The notes under the pieces were generated by a model that was not told the DNA's origin, did not search any database, and was given only the letters and a program-made list of their open reading frames with translations. Shown in pieces: positions 1 to 12,682 of a DNA stretch of 64,000 nt (the first letter of the stretch is position 1; each line of letters starts with the position of its first letter). Source of the DNA: Patagioenas fasciata (Eukaryota > Chordata > Aves > Columbiformes > Columbidae). The translations under genes and the position numbers were made by a program. The stretch is taken from the NCBI RefSeq assembly GCF_037038585.1, contig NC_092521.1, forward strand, positions 68,430,898-68,494,897, in the 5' to 3' direction.

Positions 1-984
1 AATGCTGTCTTACAGGCAGGCTTTGGCACATCTCTCACCAGTGAGATTTCCTGAACTAAAGAAGGATGTGTGGCCATGATTATTGCATCCAGCTTCAAAT
101 AAAGGATACCTCCTTCTTCAAAGCTAGAGAAAACAGACTGAATCCACTCCACGTGCAGATTCAAGCACGGGATAAAAGTGGAAGATACTTTCGTGTAGCA
201 TACCCCACATCTCCAAATCTTTCTGTGGAAACAGTAAGGCCATTAGAGCCATAATTTAAGAAAGAAAGACTGAATAGGATCAGTGACTGCACTCTGCACA
301 GAGACAATATATGCTCTTAATCAGTAACACATTTTCTAACAGCTTCAGGAATGACAGGCTGCCACATGTTTTGGGGCTTTGGATTAAAGGCTAGACAATT
401 CTCTGAGAAATTGAGTTAATCGCTTTTGACCATTTTGCAATCTTTACTTCAGAGCTATATCTGCAGCATATTTCACTATATGCTGCTGATGCACTGTAAA
501 GTGGTTAAGCAGGTCCTTTATACTTCTAGAACTGTGCCTTAGCACTTGCATAAATAATTCTCTGGAAAAACCTTTGTTCAGACTAGACTAGGGCATCCCT
601 TCACTCCTTTGTTCTTCTGCAAGGTCCTGAAGACTCTGATTCAAGAAACTGGCAGTCACACAAACTGTATCTGTATGAAATTTGCTTAGAAATTCCAGAA
701 GTTCAATATTCTGTTCCTCTTGAATGCTGATTTATCTTGTCTGTTGTTCCTGTTTACCAAATCTTGGCCCTATTCTTTTGCAGAACATAGGAAGAAGTAT
801 GGATCACAGAAGCTGCTTTCTCTCTCAAGCTGTGACCCGTCATACATAGAATTTGTTTTAAATAGCAGAAGAACTGAACTTGCTTAATGTGTGCATACCT
901 GAATGCAAACCAATATCTATATTGCTTAGTGAAATTTGCCACTATTGAAACTAACGGCTAAGTAAGATGAGCTAGTAATTCAAG
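1..984. other. Intergenic sequence, unassigned
   Basis: No recognisable exon, repeat or RNA gene is seen. Open frames here are about 60 codons long, as expected by chance, and resemble no protein I know. If the IRX4 synteny inference holds, this end points towards IRX4, but I recognise no homeobox or 3' UTR sequence. Confidence 0.5.
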
Positions 985-2503
985 ATGGGATTGTTGTACA
1001 CTGGGAAAGCTAAAACTAACACCAGAGGCAATGCAGGCCCACTGATGAATGAGGTGGGTGCCCTGGTGACAGAAGATACAGAGAAGGCAGAGTTACTGAA
1101 TGCCTTCTTTGTCTCTGTCTACCCTGCCGGAGGCTGTCCTGAGGAGCCCTGCACCACTGAGCTCCCAGAGGAAGTCAGGACAATGGAGGAGTCTGCCTTA
1201 GTTGATGAGGACTGGGTTAGGGACCAATTAAGCAATCTGGACATCCATAAATCCATGAGTCCAGATGGAATGCACCTGTGGGTGCTGAGGGAGCTGGATG
1301 AGGTCATTACTAGACCACTCTCCATCATCTTTGCCAAGTCTTGGGAAACAGGAGAGGTGCCTGAGGACTGGAGGAAAGCAAATGTCACTCCAGTCTTCAA
1401 AAAGGGCAAGAAGGAGGACCTGGGTAGCTATAGACCGGTCAGCCTCACCTCCGTCCCTGGTAAAGTGATGGAACAACCTATCCTTGGTGCCATCTCAAGG
1501 CATATCAAGGATAAGAGGGTCATCATTAAGGGCCCTCAAAGTGGCTTCATCAAGGGGAAGTCATGCTTGACCAACTTCATAGCCTTTTATGAAGACATAA
1601 CGAGGTGGATGGATGATAGCAGAGTGGTGGATGTGGTCTACCTTGACTTCAGTAAAGTATTTGGCACAGTCTCCCACAGTATCCTCACAGCTAAATTGAG
1701 GAGGTGTGGTTTGGATGATCGGGTAGTGAGGTGGACTGCGAACTAGCTGAAGGAAAGAAGCCAGAGAGTTGTGGTCAATGGGGCAGAGTCCAGTTGGGGG
1801 CCTGCATCTAGTGGAGTGCCTCAGGGGTCAGTACTGGGGCCAGTATTATTCAGTATATTCATCAGTTACTTGGATGAGGGAATAGAGTGTACTATGAGGA
1901 AGTTTGCTGATGACACCAAGCTGGGAGGAGTGGCTGACACGTCAGAAGGCTGTGCTGCCATCCAGTGAGACCTGGACAGGCTGGAGAACTGGGCGGGGAA
2001 AAATTTAATGAAATATAACAAGGGAAAGTGTAGACTCTTGCATCTGGGTAGGAACAACCTCAGGTTCCAGTATAAGTAGGGGAATGACCTGTTGGAGAGC
2101 AGTATAGGGGAAAGGAACACGGGGGTCCTGGTGGACAGCAGGATGACCATGAGCCAGCCCTGTGCCCTTGTGGTCAAGAAGGCAAATGGCATCCTGGGGT
2201 GTATTAGAAGGGGGGTGGTTAGCAGATCGAGAGAGGTTCTCCTTCCCCTCTATTCTGCCCTGGTGAGACCCCATCTGGAATATTGTGTCCAGTTCTGGGC
2301 CCCTCAGTTCAAGAAGGACAGGGAACTGCTGGAGACAGTCTAGTGCAGGGCAACAAAGGCGATTAAGGGAGTGGAGCATCTCCCTTATGAGGAAAGGCTG
2401 AGGGAGCTGGGTCTCTTCAGCTTGGAGAAGAGGAGATTGAGGGGTGACCTCATTAATGTTTATAAATACATAAAGGGTGAGTGTCATGAGGATGGAGCCA
2501 GGC
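985..2503 (+). pseudogene. CR1 ORF2 reverse transcriptase remnant
   Basis: The frame encodes the CR1 reverse transcriptase core. Visible motifs are SYRPVSLTS near 1426-1452, the motif A segment YLDFSK near 1639-1656 with the first aspartate kept, the motif B segment [11 protein letters not shown] near 1810-1845, and the motif C catalytic box FADD near 1903-1914. One phase is kept for about 1.5 kb. It is broken only by stops at 1744-1746, 1966-1968, 2077-2079 and 2341-2343. The first frame loss is a probable single-base deletion near 2503. In motif A the usual AFD triplet reads VFG, so the second aspartate is lost. No nuclease domain is present, so no functional product is expected. Confidence 0.88.
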
Positions 2504-2769
2504 TCTCTCAGTGACAACCAATGGTAGGACAAGGGGTAATGGGTTCAAACTGGAACACAAGAGGTTCCACTTAAATTTGAGAAGAATCTTCTTCACAATG
2601 AGGGTAACAGAACACTGGAACAGGCTGTCCAAGGAGGTTGTGTAGTCTCCTACTCTGGAGACATTCAAAACCCACCTGGACACATTCTTGTGTAGCCTCA
2701 TCTAGGTGCTCCTGCTCTGGCAGAGGGATTGGACTAGATGATCTTTCAAGGTCCCTTCCAATCCCTTAC

Positions 2770-2818
2770 ATTCTGTGATTCTGTGATTCTGTGATTCTGT
2801 GATTCTGTGATTCTGTGA
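2770..2818 (+). repeat. CR1 3' tail, about six ATTCTGTG copies
   Basis: Six nearly perfect copies of the octamer ATTCTGTG close the first CR1 element. Such tails are the diagnostic 3' end of CR1 and define its orientation. This copy number is higher than in most other CR1 copies in the window, which end in one to three units. Confidence 0.93.
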
Positions 2819-2854
2819 AAGCTGCATGATAAATCATGTGCAGTACTTCATGTG

Positions 2855-3685
2855 ATTTTGGATGGGCTGGATGGATGAGCTGAGGCCAATGGCATGAGGT
2901 TCAACAAGGCCAAGTGCTGGGTCTTGCACTTGGGCCACCATAACCCCATTCAACGCTACAGGCTCGGGAAAGAAGGGCTGGAAAGCTGCTTGATGGAAAA
3001 GGAACTGGGGGGTTGTTGGTCAACAGCAACTAAATATGAGCCAGCAATGTGCCCAGATTACCAAAAAGGCCAACAGCATCCTGGCTTATATCAGAACTAG
3101 TGTGGCCAGCAGGACCAGGGCAGTGATAGTCTTCCTGTACTCCACACTGGTGAGACCACACCTTGAATCCTGTGTTCAGTTTTGGGTCCCTCACTACAAG
3201 AAAGACATTGAGGTGCTGGAGAAGGTTCAAAGAACAACAACGAAGCTGGTGAGGGGCCTGGAGCACAAGTCTGATGAGAAGCAGCTGAGGGAACTGGGGC
3301 TGTTTAGCCTGGAGAAAAGCTGGCTGGGAGACCTTATCTTTGTCTGCAACTACCTGAAAGGAGTTTGTAGCATGGGGGATTCATCTCTTCTCCTGAGTAG
3401 CAAGTGATAGGATGAGAAAAAACAGCCTCAAGTTGTGCCAGAGGAGGTTTAGATTAGATATTAAGAAACATTTATTCATGGAAAGGGTTGTGAAGCATTG
3501 GAACAGGCTGCCCAGGGAAGTGGTGGAGTCATCATCCCTGGAGGTGTTTAAAAGACATGTAGATGTGGTGCTTAGGGACATGGTCTAGTGGTGGACTTGT
3601 CAGTGCTAGGTTAATGATCGGACCTGATGATCTTAAAGGTCTTTTCCAACCTAAATGACTCTATGATTCTATTCTATGATTCTAG
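2855..3685 (+). mobile_element. CR1 LINE, second copy of a different subfamily
   Basis: This is a sense CR1 3' fragment covering the last part of ORF2 and the 3' end, finishing in ATTCTATG-type units. A 123-codon piece of the C-terminal ORF2 region is open at 3036-3407, with the [11 protein letters not shown] and GLFSLEK signatures typical of CR1. The sequence and tail differ from the neighbouring copy at 985-2818, which ends in ATTCTGTG, so the two are separate insertions and not one duplicated element. The 5' boundary is approximate. Confidence 0.9.
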
Positions 3686-5036
3686 TTCAAGTAATATCAA
3701 TTTCTTGCTTACTACAATTATTTATATTGGTTATATGAAGAACAAAACACTTGCATAATCTCAGATATTTGCATGTAAATACCTCTGTAAGTAGAAACAG
3801 AGGTTTTTCTGCTCAGCATACTAAAGTTTCAGAATTTTTTCTCAATCTTTTAATGTAAATATTTGAGCTTGGTCCCTAACGTGTACGTGTCAGCAAAAAC
3901 TAAATGAATATCAAGTTGTTAAGCCACACATTTTAATCGTGATAAAATTCAGTGCATTTCATTCAATTTTAATAAATTTAAGTACGGTATAAGATAAAAA
4001 CTATCTGTATACCTTAATATATATGGACAGACACATACATTTACAAAGCTTGCTTAAGTAGTCTTCTCATTTTCTTTCAAGGTCCCCAAAGGATTCAAAT
4101 GACATATGGTAAGAATTCTTTTAAGGTAATAATATAAGAAATATTAAGCAGGTAGAAATACATGGTTGTTGACTGTAAAACCGAAGGTCCCCAGTGAGTC
4201 TGTTGTGAACACCCAGCCCATACTGAAATGGGTTTTTATTCTTTCTTGTCTGTTTTCTCCTTTTTGTACAAGATATGTGCTTTCCATATTAAAGTAAATG
4301 TGAAGTATGTGCATGTTGAGTAAGATTATTGGTTTTGAAACAGACTTATGGTAAAAATTCCTACACCCAAGCTCAGGATCAGGTATTTTAAAATAATCAT
4401 TATTTTTCTATTAGCAAGTTCCAAAGTTATAACTGGAACACAGTTTGGCTTCAGTTACAATAGTCCCACCTAAGGCAAAGACAGCAGCTACTTCAGCCGA
4501 AAGCTGAGGCTCTCATTTTTCACAGCTGATACACTTGCTTCCTTTTTTTAGATTTCTTTGAGGATATAAAACAATAAAAAAGCAGATGGGCTTTTATGCT
4601 GACATTTCTAATCATTTTTCATTCTTTACTGCTCATATTTTAATAATTAGCACAGTTCAGACATAGTGATGTTTTCAATGTCTCTAGGAAAAAGTATTTA
4701 CACTAAAGAACTTTTAGATAGTTTAATTATAATGCAAATAATCAATAAATCATTTAAAAATTGCATAATTTTAACAGAAAAGCAATTTTACAGTGGACCA
4801 GTCAGTAATACCAGCAGTTTCACTATTTCAATTTAAGGGGTTGATAATGTAACACTATGACCAAAATTCCTAAAGAGTATTTACTCTTTAGACATTTTCA
4901 TGTGTATAAGTTATTCAGAGTTAGATTATTTGTTATAACAAGTTTGAGTTTCAAAACTGGGCACTCAGCAGTTGCCTGTAGTTTTACTAGGAGTTTTGCT
5001 GAGTGCCACAACACAACCCCCCATGATGGTGCAGCC
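3686..5036. other. Intergenic AT-rich sequence
   Basis: AT-rich single-copy-looking DNA with no exon, repeat family or RNA gene that I recognise. Confidence 0.5.
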
Positions 5037-5267
5037 ACAGAATCATAGGAACATTTTGCTTGGAAGAGACCCTCTAGGTCATCAAATCCAACCATAACTT
5101 AACTCTGGTACTAAACCATATCCCTAAGAACCACATCTATGTGTCTTTTAAATACCACCAGGGATGATGACTCAGACACTTCCCTGGGCAGCCTGTTCCA
5201 GTGCTTCAACAATCCTTTCTGTGAAGAATTTTTTCCTAATATCCAATCTGAACCTTCCCTGGTGCAT
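5037..5267 (-). mobile_element. CR1 LINE 3' fragment, antisense
   Basis: The plus strand begins with the inverted tail (acagaatcatagg) and continues through the inverted CR1 3' region, including the conserved block around ttccctgggcagcctgttcc. It resembles the same class as the sense copy at 2855-3685. Its 5' end, on the right, is truncated near 5267. Confidence 0.9.
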
Positions 5268-8200
5268 CAGTAGTCAGACTACTGTTTTGATTCTACAGAA
5301 CAACAATCCTTACTAAAAGATTCCTTCAAATCCTGGCCCAGCTTTTTTTACAAGGATAGCTGGATAAACTGGAGTACAGAACTTTGTGAATTGAAGGAAT
5401 GTGAATATCCAGAGAAATACAGACTTCCTAGAAATTAGCTGGATTCTTGTATAGTGTTGACTTTCCATTGCATATGTTGTTGGTATTTGACAGTTACACA
5501 TGGTACATAATTAATTTAGTCATTTTCTTCACAATGCACATGACCTGATTGTAATTTTCCCAAACTAGATAATTTTTCATAGTTATTCATCCTATAATTT
5601 ATGTGAACAAATGTCAGGCTATGGTTTGTCTACATATGCAGAGCTGCATCTTCTGCTATGTATGACTGACCATGTAAGTCAATACCTCCACCTCTGGAAA
5701 CCCTTATCTTTATGAATGTGAGCAAAGGGAAGAAAAAAATTCTAAGGCTTTGAAATTTTAAGGGAAAGCAGAAAGCACTTTAAGCAGAAAAAGGCAGCAG
5801 ACATGGGAAATTTATGACAGTTTATGCTTTTCCTGTCATTGTTTGCAAAACTTTTCTTTCCCAAAGTATTCCACTTGATTACACTCATAGATAGTGGGTT
5901 AACAAATAGTTTGGTCTCATCCTGATATGTTGAAGTCAATGGAAGCATCTGATTTTATACATTTCAAAAAACCTCAGGCTGCTTTGCAATAACTCAAATG
6001 GCAACATGTCTCATTCTAAGCCAAAGTACATATGTGGCTTGCTGCCTGATCTTAGATTCTTATTTTTAAAACTTCAGCTTTTTTCATTGTGCCCCACAGA
6101 CAATTTGTCCCTTCACAAGGAGAAAGTGTTTCACCTGATCAACTTGAAGTCCCTCTATATCCACTGGAAAGAGATGCTTTCTATGGCTGGTCCTCTGACA
6201 TTCAATATCCATGATGGGTGAAAGGAATCCCACTCAGGCTATTGCTGTGCATTTAGGCAAGTACTTTTCAGGGCTTTCTTCTTCACTAGTTATTCACTTC
6301 ATTCTAGCATGTTGGTCATGGGGTCGAACCTGACAGAATGCAGGTCTGTTTATTTGACTCTTTTCAATAAGGTCCTGAGGGAAGTTCCAGGAACTGACCT
6401 GCACAGAAACAGGAGACCTCACCAGGATTTGTCAACATTGAAGCTTTGAAGTGAGAAATGCGCTTGTATCTTTGCTCTCCCAGTTCGAGTCTCTTGGCTA
6501 CCCAATGCAAGGGTTTGCTGCAATAGATCTTGACTCCCTCTTTGGTTTTTCAGGTTTCCTTCAAGGGCAGAACAAGATGCACAAAAGAAAGGGTGATTAC
6601 TAGAATTTGTCTTAGCAGTCAGGCAAGAGCAGCTGGTGTGGTACGCTAACCTGGGGGCCAGGACACACCACACATGGGTAACTCAACCTGTCTGGATCTT
6701 CTTCTCTGCAGTTCCAGCAGCACTGTTGAACTCCCCCTAACTCAAACACAGAGCCCTCAGCATTGGTTCAGACAAAATGCCTGAGTATGAGATAGTTTGG
6801 ACATGTGATAGCCTCTTCTCCATCTCTCCCTGAAAAACACTCCCTGTTGCACTGGTTTATGTCTCTTCACCTGAAATTTCCACAAAGCAATAGTTAAGAG
6901 GGAACTTCATCAGTAAAGCTGATATCCCACACACCCATTGAAATAAGGGAGACATTACCAGCGTACCTCTTCACCCTGTATGGCTTCTATCACCAACATG
7001 CAAACCTAACTGGCATGCTGCTACTTCTTCCCTTTCCTATTGCAACTGCAGTCACTGCCCAGGCTGCACAATACAGTCTGTGCTTTGATACAGCACAAAA
7101 GGCTTCATGCCACAGAATTAGGAGTGGACTGGTTTGCTTCCATGGGTCATAATCTTTTCTTCTTCTCCCCCTTCTCCATGCCTCTGGACTGGCACTGTTC
7201 CCAGTAGCCCTTCTGTTGTTCTTTCTTCCTCTCTCAGTCTCCCATCATTGTCATTCTGCATCCTCTTATACCTAAAGAAACTTCTTGACTCAACTTCATT
7301 TCCAATTGATCTTCTTTTAATTTTCCCTCAAATCCCATTCAGTTGCAACAGTAGTAGCCATAAACATCTCGCCAAAGCTCCAAGCGGCTTCTCAGACATG
7401 TTCATTTCCTTAAAAGTCCTGCAATAAGGAAGTAAAAAAAAATATTTTAGATACATTTAGCCTGTTCATCACCTGAGGAAAAGGGGTACTTGGAACCTGA
7501 CATGAGGCCAGATGAAGGCGAGCAGTGATAAGCAGGAAAACCTGCTATGTTCTCCTGACTGGCCATGTTTTCCTGTGATAACTTCATGTCTCATACTCCT
7601 CCAGAGCATGTGAACAGTTGCCTATTGCTGCCTATTGTCCACAGACTGCATTTGCTCTACACACGTCTATGCACTGAGACTTTCAGAAACTGGCTATGGC
7701 TTATTGTGGTGTCTCTGAACATGAGGAGAACACAGATTGACCTTTGTGAACTCGACTTGGTTCATGAGTCAGAGAGTCCTGGTTTGTTGCCTACCTTGTA
7801 CCTTCTTCAAACGAAGGGTTTCTTTGTTAGATCAGTTCAAAAGGAACAGAAGTTAACTGAATTCTGGATAGTAATGAACAAAAGCAGAGAGCTGGCAAAA
7901 GACTGGACCAGGGTCGAGCAAGGATCACCACCAGGGGTTTTTACTTTGCAAACAAGAACAGCATAGGAACCACAGGGCAGAAACAGTGACAGGAAGACTC
8001 CAACAATGGATCATAGTAAAATGCCAAGACTTGCAAAGCTGGCAGAAATATCTGCTGTCAGAGATGCCTGAAATTGCAGCACACTGACCACTGAGGAAAA
8101 CAACTCCAGCAGGTGAATGGTCACTGCACAGGCACCAGTCTTGAGCACCCCCCCTAATCGCTTCTGCTGCTCTGCTTTAAGCAGCAGTGTTGTTATTCTT

Positions 8201-8488
8201 AACGGTAGATGACAGAAAGAGCTTAAGTTCAAACATAGTCAAGGATTTTCTTCAAACCAAGGGCTGAACCCATCACCATCCTTCACATGCAACAGAAGGA
8301 GCAATCAAATCTTGGTTAGGCTGAAAAAGGACATGAAGCAGGAAGCATGATGCCCCAGCCTCTTCTCCTGGTTGTACAGGGGGATAGAAGTTTGTTGTCC
8401 TAACTGTTTTGCGGGTGAATATGCAAAGGCAAAGGTTGCACTACATGAGCCAATTTAGCCCACCAAAACAGCAGAAAAGTAACTAATT
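5268..8488. other. Intergenic sequence, unassigned
   Basis: No exon or repeat family was recognised. A 133-codon open frame at 7565-7966 on the plus strand has no recognisable domain, signal peptide or codon pattern, and is within the range expected by chance. Confidence 0.45.
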
Positions 8489-8502
8489 AAAAAAAAAAAA
8501 AA
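8489..8502 (+). repeat. Poly(A) run
   Basis: An uninterrupted run of 14 A. No retrocopy body is recognisable on its 5' side, so I treat it as a simple homopolymer. Confidence 0.8.
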
Positions 8503-11500
8503 GGGGTTTTTGCTATTTTAATGAGCTGATGTGAATCAGCAAAGGAACCACGAAGTGCAAGAGTGAGTAAAGGTCTGCAACTGGGAGCAGAGACAGGGAG
8601 GAGGGAGTAGGGGAAAGAGGATACGAAGCAGGGATGGAGTGTCTGAGATTTATTCCTTTTGTCTGCAATCAGACATTATGGGCTCAACTGCCTGTGAAAC
8701 TGCAGTCTAGGCATGAAGTTATACGCACATTTCAAGCTGAAAGAATTGTTCACTGCTGCCAGAAGAAGGAAGTCCTCCCAGCTCCAAGGTCCTACCATTT
8801 TTGCTGGATCCTGCCAGGCAGTTGCTTGTAACCCATCTCTCCACTAGTTTCCTACAGGTTTTCTTATGGGAGACTCCTTTTCAGAAACTGGATCAGAATT
8901 AATTTGATAACATAGACTTTCAGAAAAGGGTTTATGTGGAGGGGATAACCTTGCGCACCCAGGGTTAATAATGACTTAATAATTTTGCCTTGCTTGCTTT
9001 GCGAAAAAGAGACACACTAACGGAAAATGACCAGTAAGGGAATGTGTAGAGGAGCCATCAGGAAACAGGAAACCAACACTGATAAAAGCAAAAGAAGGTG
9101 TACTGGTTTTGTAATTTAAATAGAGGCAGAGACCTCCACAGTGATGGTACAAGGTGGGAATCATATGAACATCATCAAGCTCTTTAGGAGCTTGTCTTTA
9201 AATCTGGGTCTCATTTTTGCAATTTGGATATCTGCCTACATTTCACTGCTTTGCAAAAGTCTTTCTCGTGTAAGTTGGAAAATCACAGAAGCATCAGAAA
9301 CACGTGTCCTGCTCCTACAAGGTACAGTCCGCGGCTGTGTGCTTGCTCCTGGTATTGGGCCAGACTCCCTGATGCCGCCAAGTTCCCAGGGCAGTCAGGG
9401 AGCTGGTTATAGTTTCCGCGTTATCTGAGTCAGCTGCTGCAATGTATATATACCAGATGACAATCATCCCACAAGGGACTGTTCCTCTAGCTAAGAATAG
9501 CTGGAGCAGTGAAAAGAGGGGACTATAAGGGAGGAAAGCTGTCCCAGTGTCTGCATTGAATGGACCAGGTTGCAGCTTGTACAGCTTTATCATAATTAAT
9601 AACAAAAGTGATAGGGTCAACAGGCCTGTAATCTTGGCAGCCCTTCAGCATCTGATCAGCCTCATTCAGTATCTTGAAGTAACTCAGATCTAAAGCACTA
9701 GAGCAATCAGGCTCCTGTCAGAGGTGAAAGAGGGTGTTTCTGAGTCTGATCAGAATAAAAAGTTTGGCTCCTTGGAACGTCAGTAGACCCACCAACTTCC
9801 GAGTACGAAGAGCCCACCGCACCCTTGGGGATGAGCTCAAAACAAAAGCTTGCATCGTACCACTGAGACCCTTGAAAGAAACACCCCCTTCCCGAGACAC
9901 AGGGGACAGAGCTTAGGGACTTCTGCCCGCACAGGAGCTTTCCTGCTCCCAACTCTCCAGCACTGGTGATGCCTCCTCCTTTGCGAGTCGAGTGACACGG
10001 TGCTCAGCCAGCACAGGCCACTCATGATGCAGGGAGATACTTGCTCCTCCTGCCAACAAATCTGGTGCTTTTGCTTTTTCTCTGCTTCAGTGTCAGGGGT
10101 AGCTGTTAAAAAGTTTTAGATCTTGTTTCATTTAAATACCTGAAGTAAATACACATTACATTCAAGAAGCTTTTTGATAAGGATCTTCTATTTCTTCTTG
10201 ATTTCCTTTCCCATGTAATTAAGGTCAGTAGAACATACACCATATTCAGCTCTTTGAGTCATACAAGTAAATACTTCTATGCCCTCTATATTTTAAATAC
10301 TATAAATGGTAATGCTTAGCCTCTGGTGACAACTGTAATTTGGGGAACTGAGCAAGACAAAACAACCAAACTGTCAAAAGGCTACTAATTAAAAATGGTA
10401 AACTTGCACCTTCAGATTTTGCATTCACTAAAATAGGTTTGCGTGACCAAAATGTACTTTGAGCTCTAATTTCATTATGCAATTGTTGTGTGACACATAA
10501 AAACTGACTTTCCTCCTTAACATTTTCAAGTTACTGGATGATAGACAAATACTTAATAGGAGTATGGTAAGGCCATCTCTCCCACTCTTCTTTCCCAGGT
10601 AACAAAGCCATTAACTTTTGTATTGAGATACAGCTTAACTATAATTGTTGCAGGGTTTCTAATCCACAGTCACCTTTAATTTATTGTGTTGCACCAGTAG
10701 TATTAATTATAGACTGATTTTACATATGGCTACACACGTTTTAAACTGTAGAAAGTTACAGTATCTATTCTGAAGAAATGTATTCCTTTTTACAGTATAT
10801 TCTTAAGAATTACTTGTGAAATGTGATGTCATTCTTTAATACTTTGAGAATGAAATAAACATTTTATAACGTATATTCTCACTACAGAGGGGTCGTTCTC
10901 TACAACAGGTCCAAGAAAGAAGTCTAAATAAAGACACTGGTGACTAAAAACACAGGTAAGATCTCCTTTAAAAGACAGAAATCTTTAGCTTTGAGTATAG
11001 ATTCAGGTCTGTGACCATTTGCAAGCCATTAGAGGCTTGAGACAAGAGTTATGGCCTGGATTATGGAAGCCACTCATCCCAGAAACCTGGACTAGTCTGC
11101 TGGCATTAAATTCTGATAATGTAAGTCAAAATATGTCCTTGTATATACATTTGAAGTTAGAAATCTGTTTTTCTACATATGTCCTGAAATGACTAACTTC
11201 TATCCAAAAGCAGTAGTAACAGATAATCCAAGGTTTCAGTTTTATGGCAGCATTACAACTAATTTCTTTGTAAATGTATGCTATATGTATATTATATGAA
11301 ATATCTTCAGTAATTTAGGCATGAAACAGCACACTTAATGTTCATTTGAAATAGCTGTGATTCTATTTCAATCCTATTATGATTTGAAGGCAGAGGGTCT
11401 TATTTTCTTCTTGTTGGCAATCAGCTAGACTGCTCAATTTGTATCCACTCGCCAAAGTTAATACTTGTGCCCAACATGATCGTTGGACTATCATATAAAT

Positions 11501-12088
11501 AGACTGTGACAGCTGTTCCTCACAAAAGCATGGAGACTGAGGGCAACATCTGCCAACCTACTTTTCCTTCTGAAAGTGCAATTCTTGATAAGTCAATTGA
11601 GTTTTCACAAAAGATCAGTGATACATATGAATTAAAATCCCTGGCAGGTGTGTTAAGATAATTTTTACTTCATTTCACTCATAATTCAGCCTCACTTTTT
11701 TTCAATAGTTCGTTGTATTTTGGTTTTATTTTCATATTTCGGTGTACTTTTCACAAGTTTCCAATTTTGTCATCTTCCAAGTGGACAGTAAATATAAGGA
11801 CTTTTGTGCCCTGCCTTGGAATCGCTCAGATTAAGATGAGAGCACACTCATTTTCCAAGAGAAAAGAAGACCACATTTTAGTTTTGATCTTTCTAGCATA
11901 AAAATCTCAAAGTGTCACTAATGGTTCTTCCAAGATCGCAAGCAAGAACTATTAACAAAATTTTGACATTTTTTGCATTTTCTTTTGACAATTTCACAGT
12001 TAATTGATCATTAAGGTAGAGATCACACTCATGCTCTGTCCTTGTCCCTCACAGACACAGATCTCTCCGTGGCACCAGCCCCCCCAAG
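8503..12088. other. Intergenic sequence with a CpG-enriched patch
   Basis: No exon was identified. About 9300-10020 is GC- and CpG-richer than its surroundings, with roughly 16 CpG dinucleotides, most of them between 9770 and 10000. The remainder, especially 10060-12000, is AT-rich and unassigned. Confidence 0.45.
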
Positions 12089-12093
12089 ACACA

Positions 12094-12126
<33 letters not shown>
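12089..12126. repeat. (AC)n dinucleotide microsatellite
   Basis: An AC tract of about 38 bp with an early CAAAC interruption, extending into GCACG. It is a simple microsatellite, probably length-polymorphic. Confidence 0.93.
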
Positions 12127-12128
<2 letters not shown>

Positions 12129-12674
12129 GTGTCTCTTCAAGGTTCTTTGATCCTCACAAAGACTCATGCTGTCTGAACCACGAGTCCTGTGGCAGAAGGA
12201 GTTGCTCTGCCCTCCACATGGGAGATGTTGCTTTTGGCAGGGGAGAGGTAGACCAGGCAGGGTACATTGGAGTGTTCCAGCTTCCCCAGTGGGCCAAGCT
12301 GGATGCTGCACCCCAAGTACTGACAGTATAAGCACTTAAACAAGCACTGGAGCAAGGGCTGAAGCCCTGGCTTGTGCCCGTGTGAGACAAGGAGCCCACA
12401 CCATGGCTTGCAGGGTGCTTCTGCCCACAGTGACTGTGTGAACCCCCACAGACAGAGGAGGGGAGGAGATCTTACGCCTAGGCATGGGTTTACAGCACCA
12501 GCCCATCACAGAACCAAAACATGAGGTTTTTTTTGCAGGCTATAATCCTTTCTTTCAAGAGAGGGTTGTAGTCCCTGTCTCTTTGTGTATCCAGGCTATA
12601 GTTTTCAGAATATCCACCCTGAGGACAGATAAAATTGTTACTGCGTCTTCATCCATCTAAAGGAAAAGCTCAGG
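12127..12674. other. Intergenic sequence, unassigned
   Basis: A moderately GC-rich stretch just after the AC microsatellite. Overlapping minus-strand frames of 60-110 codons occur, the longest reading through the AC repeat. None resembles a known protein. Confidence 0.45.
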
Positions 12675-12682
12675 GACTAACG

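Larger units (their letters stand above)
985..2818 (+). mobile_element. CR1 LINE, 5'-truncated, with 3' octamer tail
   Basis: This is a sense-strand chicken-repeat-1 type non-LTR retrotransposon copy. It contains the reverse transcriptase part of ORF2, the conserved C-terminal and 3' region, and an ATTCTGTG tail. CR1 elements mobilise by target-primed reverse transcription and end in short octamer repeats instead of poly(A). The endonuclease domain and ORF1 are missing, so the copy is 5'-truncated; the 5' edge is placed only approximately where CR1-like protein similarity begins. It is followed within about 40 bp by another CR1 with a different tail. The copy cannot be autonomous because of in-frame stops and the truncation. 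Confidence 0.93.

Noticed and set aside
1-984. IRX4 3' end
   Set aside because: Expected from synteny somewhere to the left, but no coding or recognisable 3' UTR sequence is visible.
1119-1476. Minus-strand open frames over the first CR1
   Set aside because: They are shadows of the sense CR1 reverse transcriptase frame.
7565-7966. 133-codon open frame as a gene
   Set aside because: No domain, no family resemblance and no splice or promoter support. The length is compatible with chance among thousands of frames.
10890-10965. Possible exon ending in a strong splice donor (acacaggtaag)
   Set aside because: A lone donor-like string without an open frame, acceptor or homology; such strings are common by chance.
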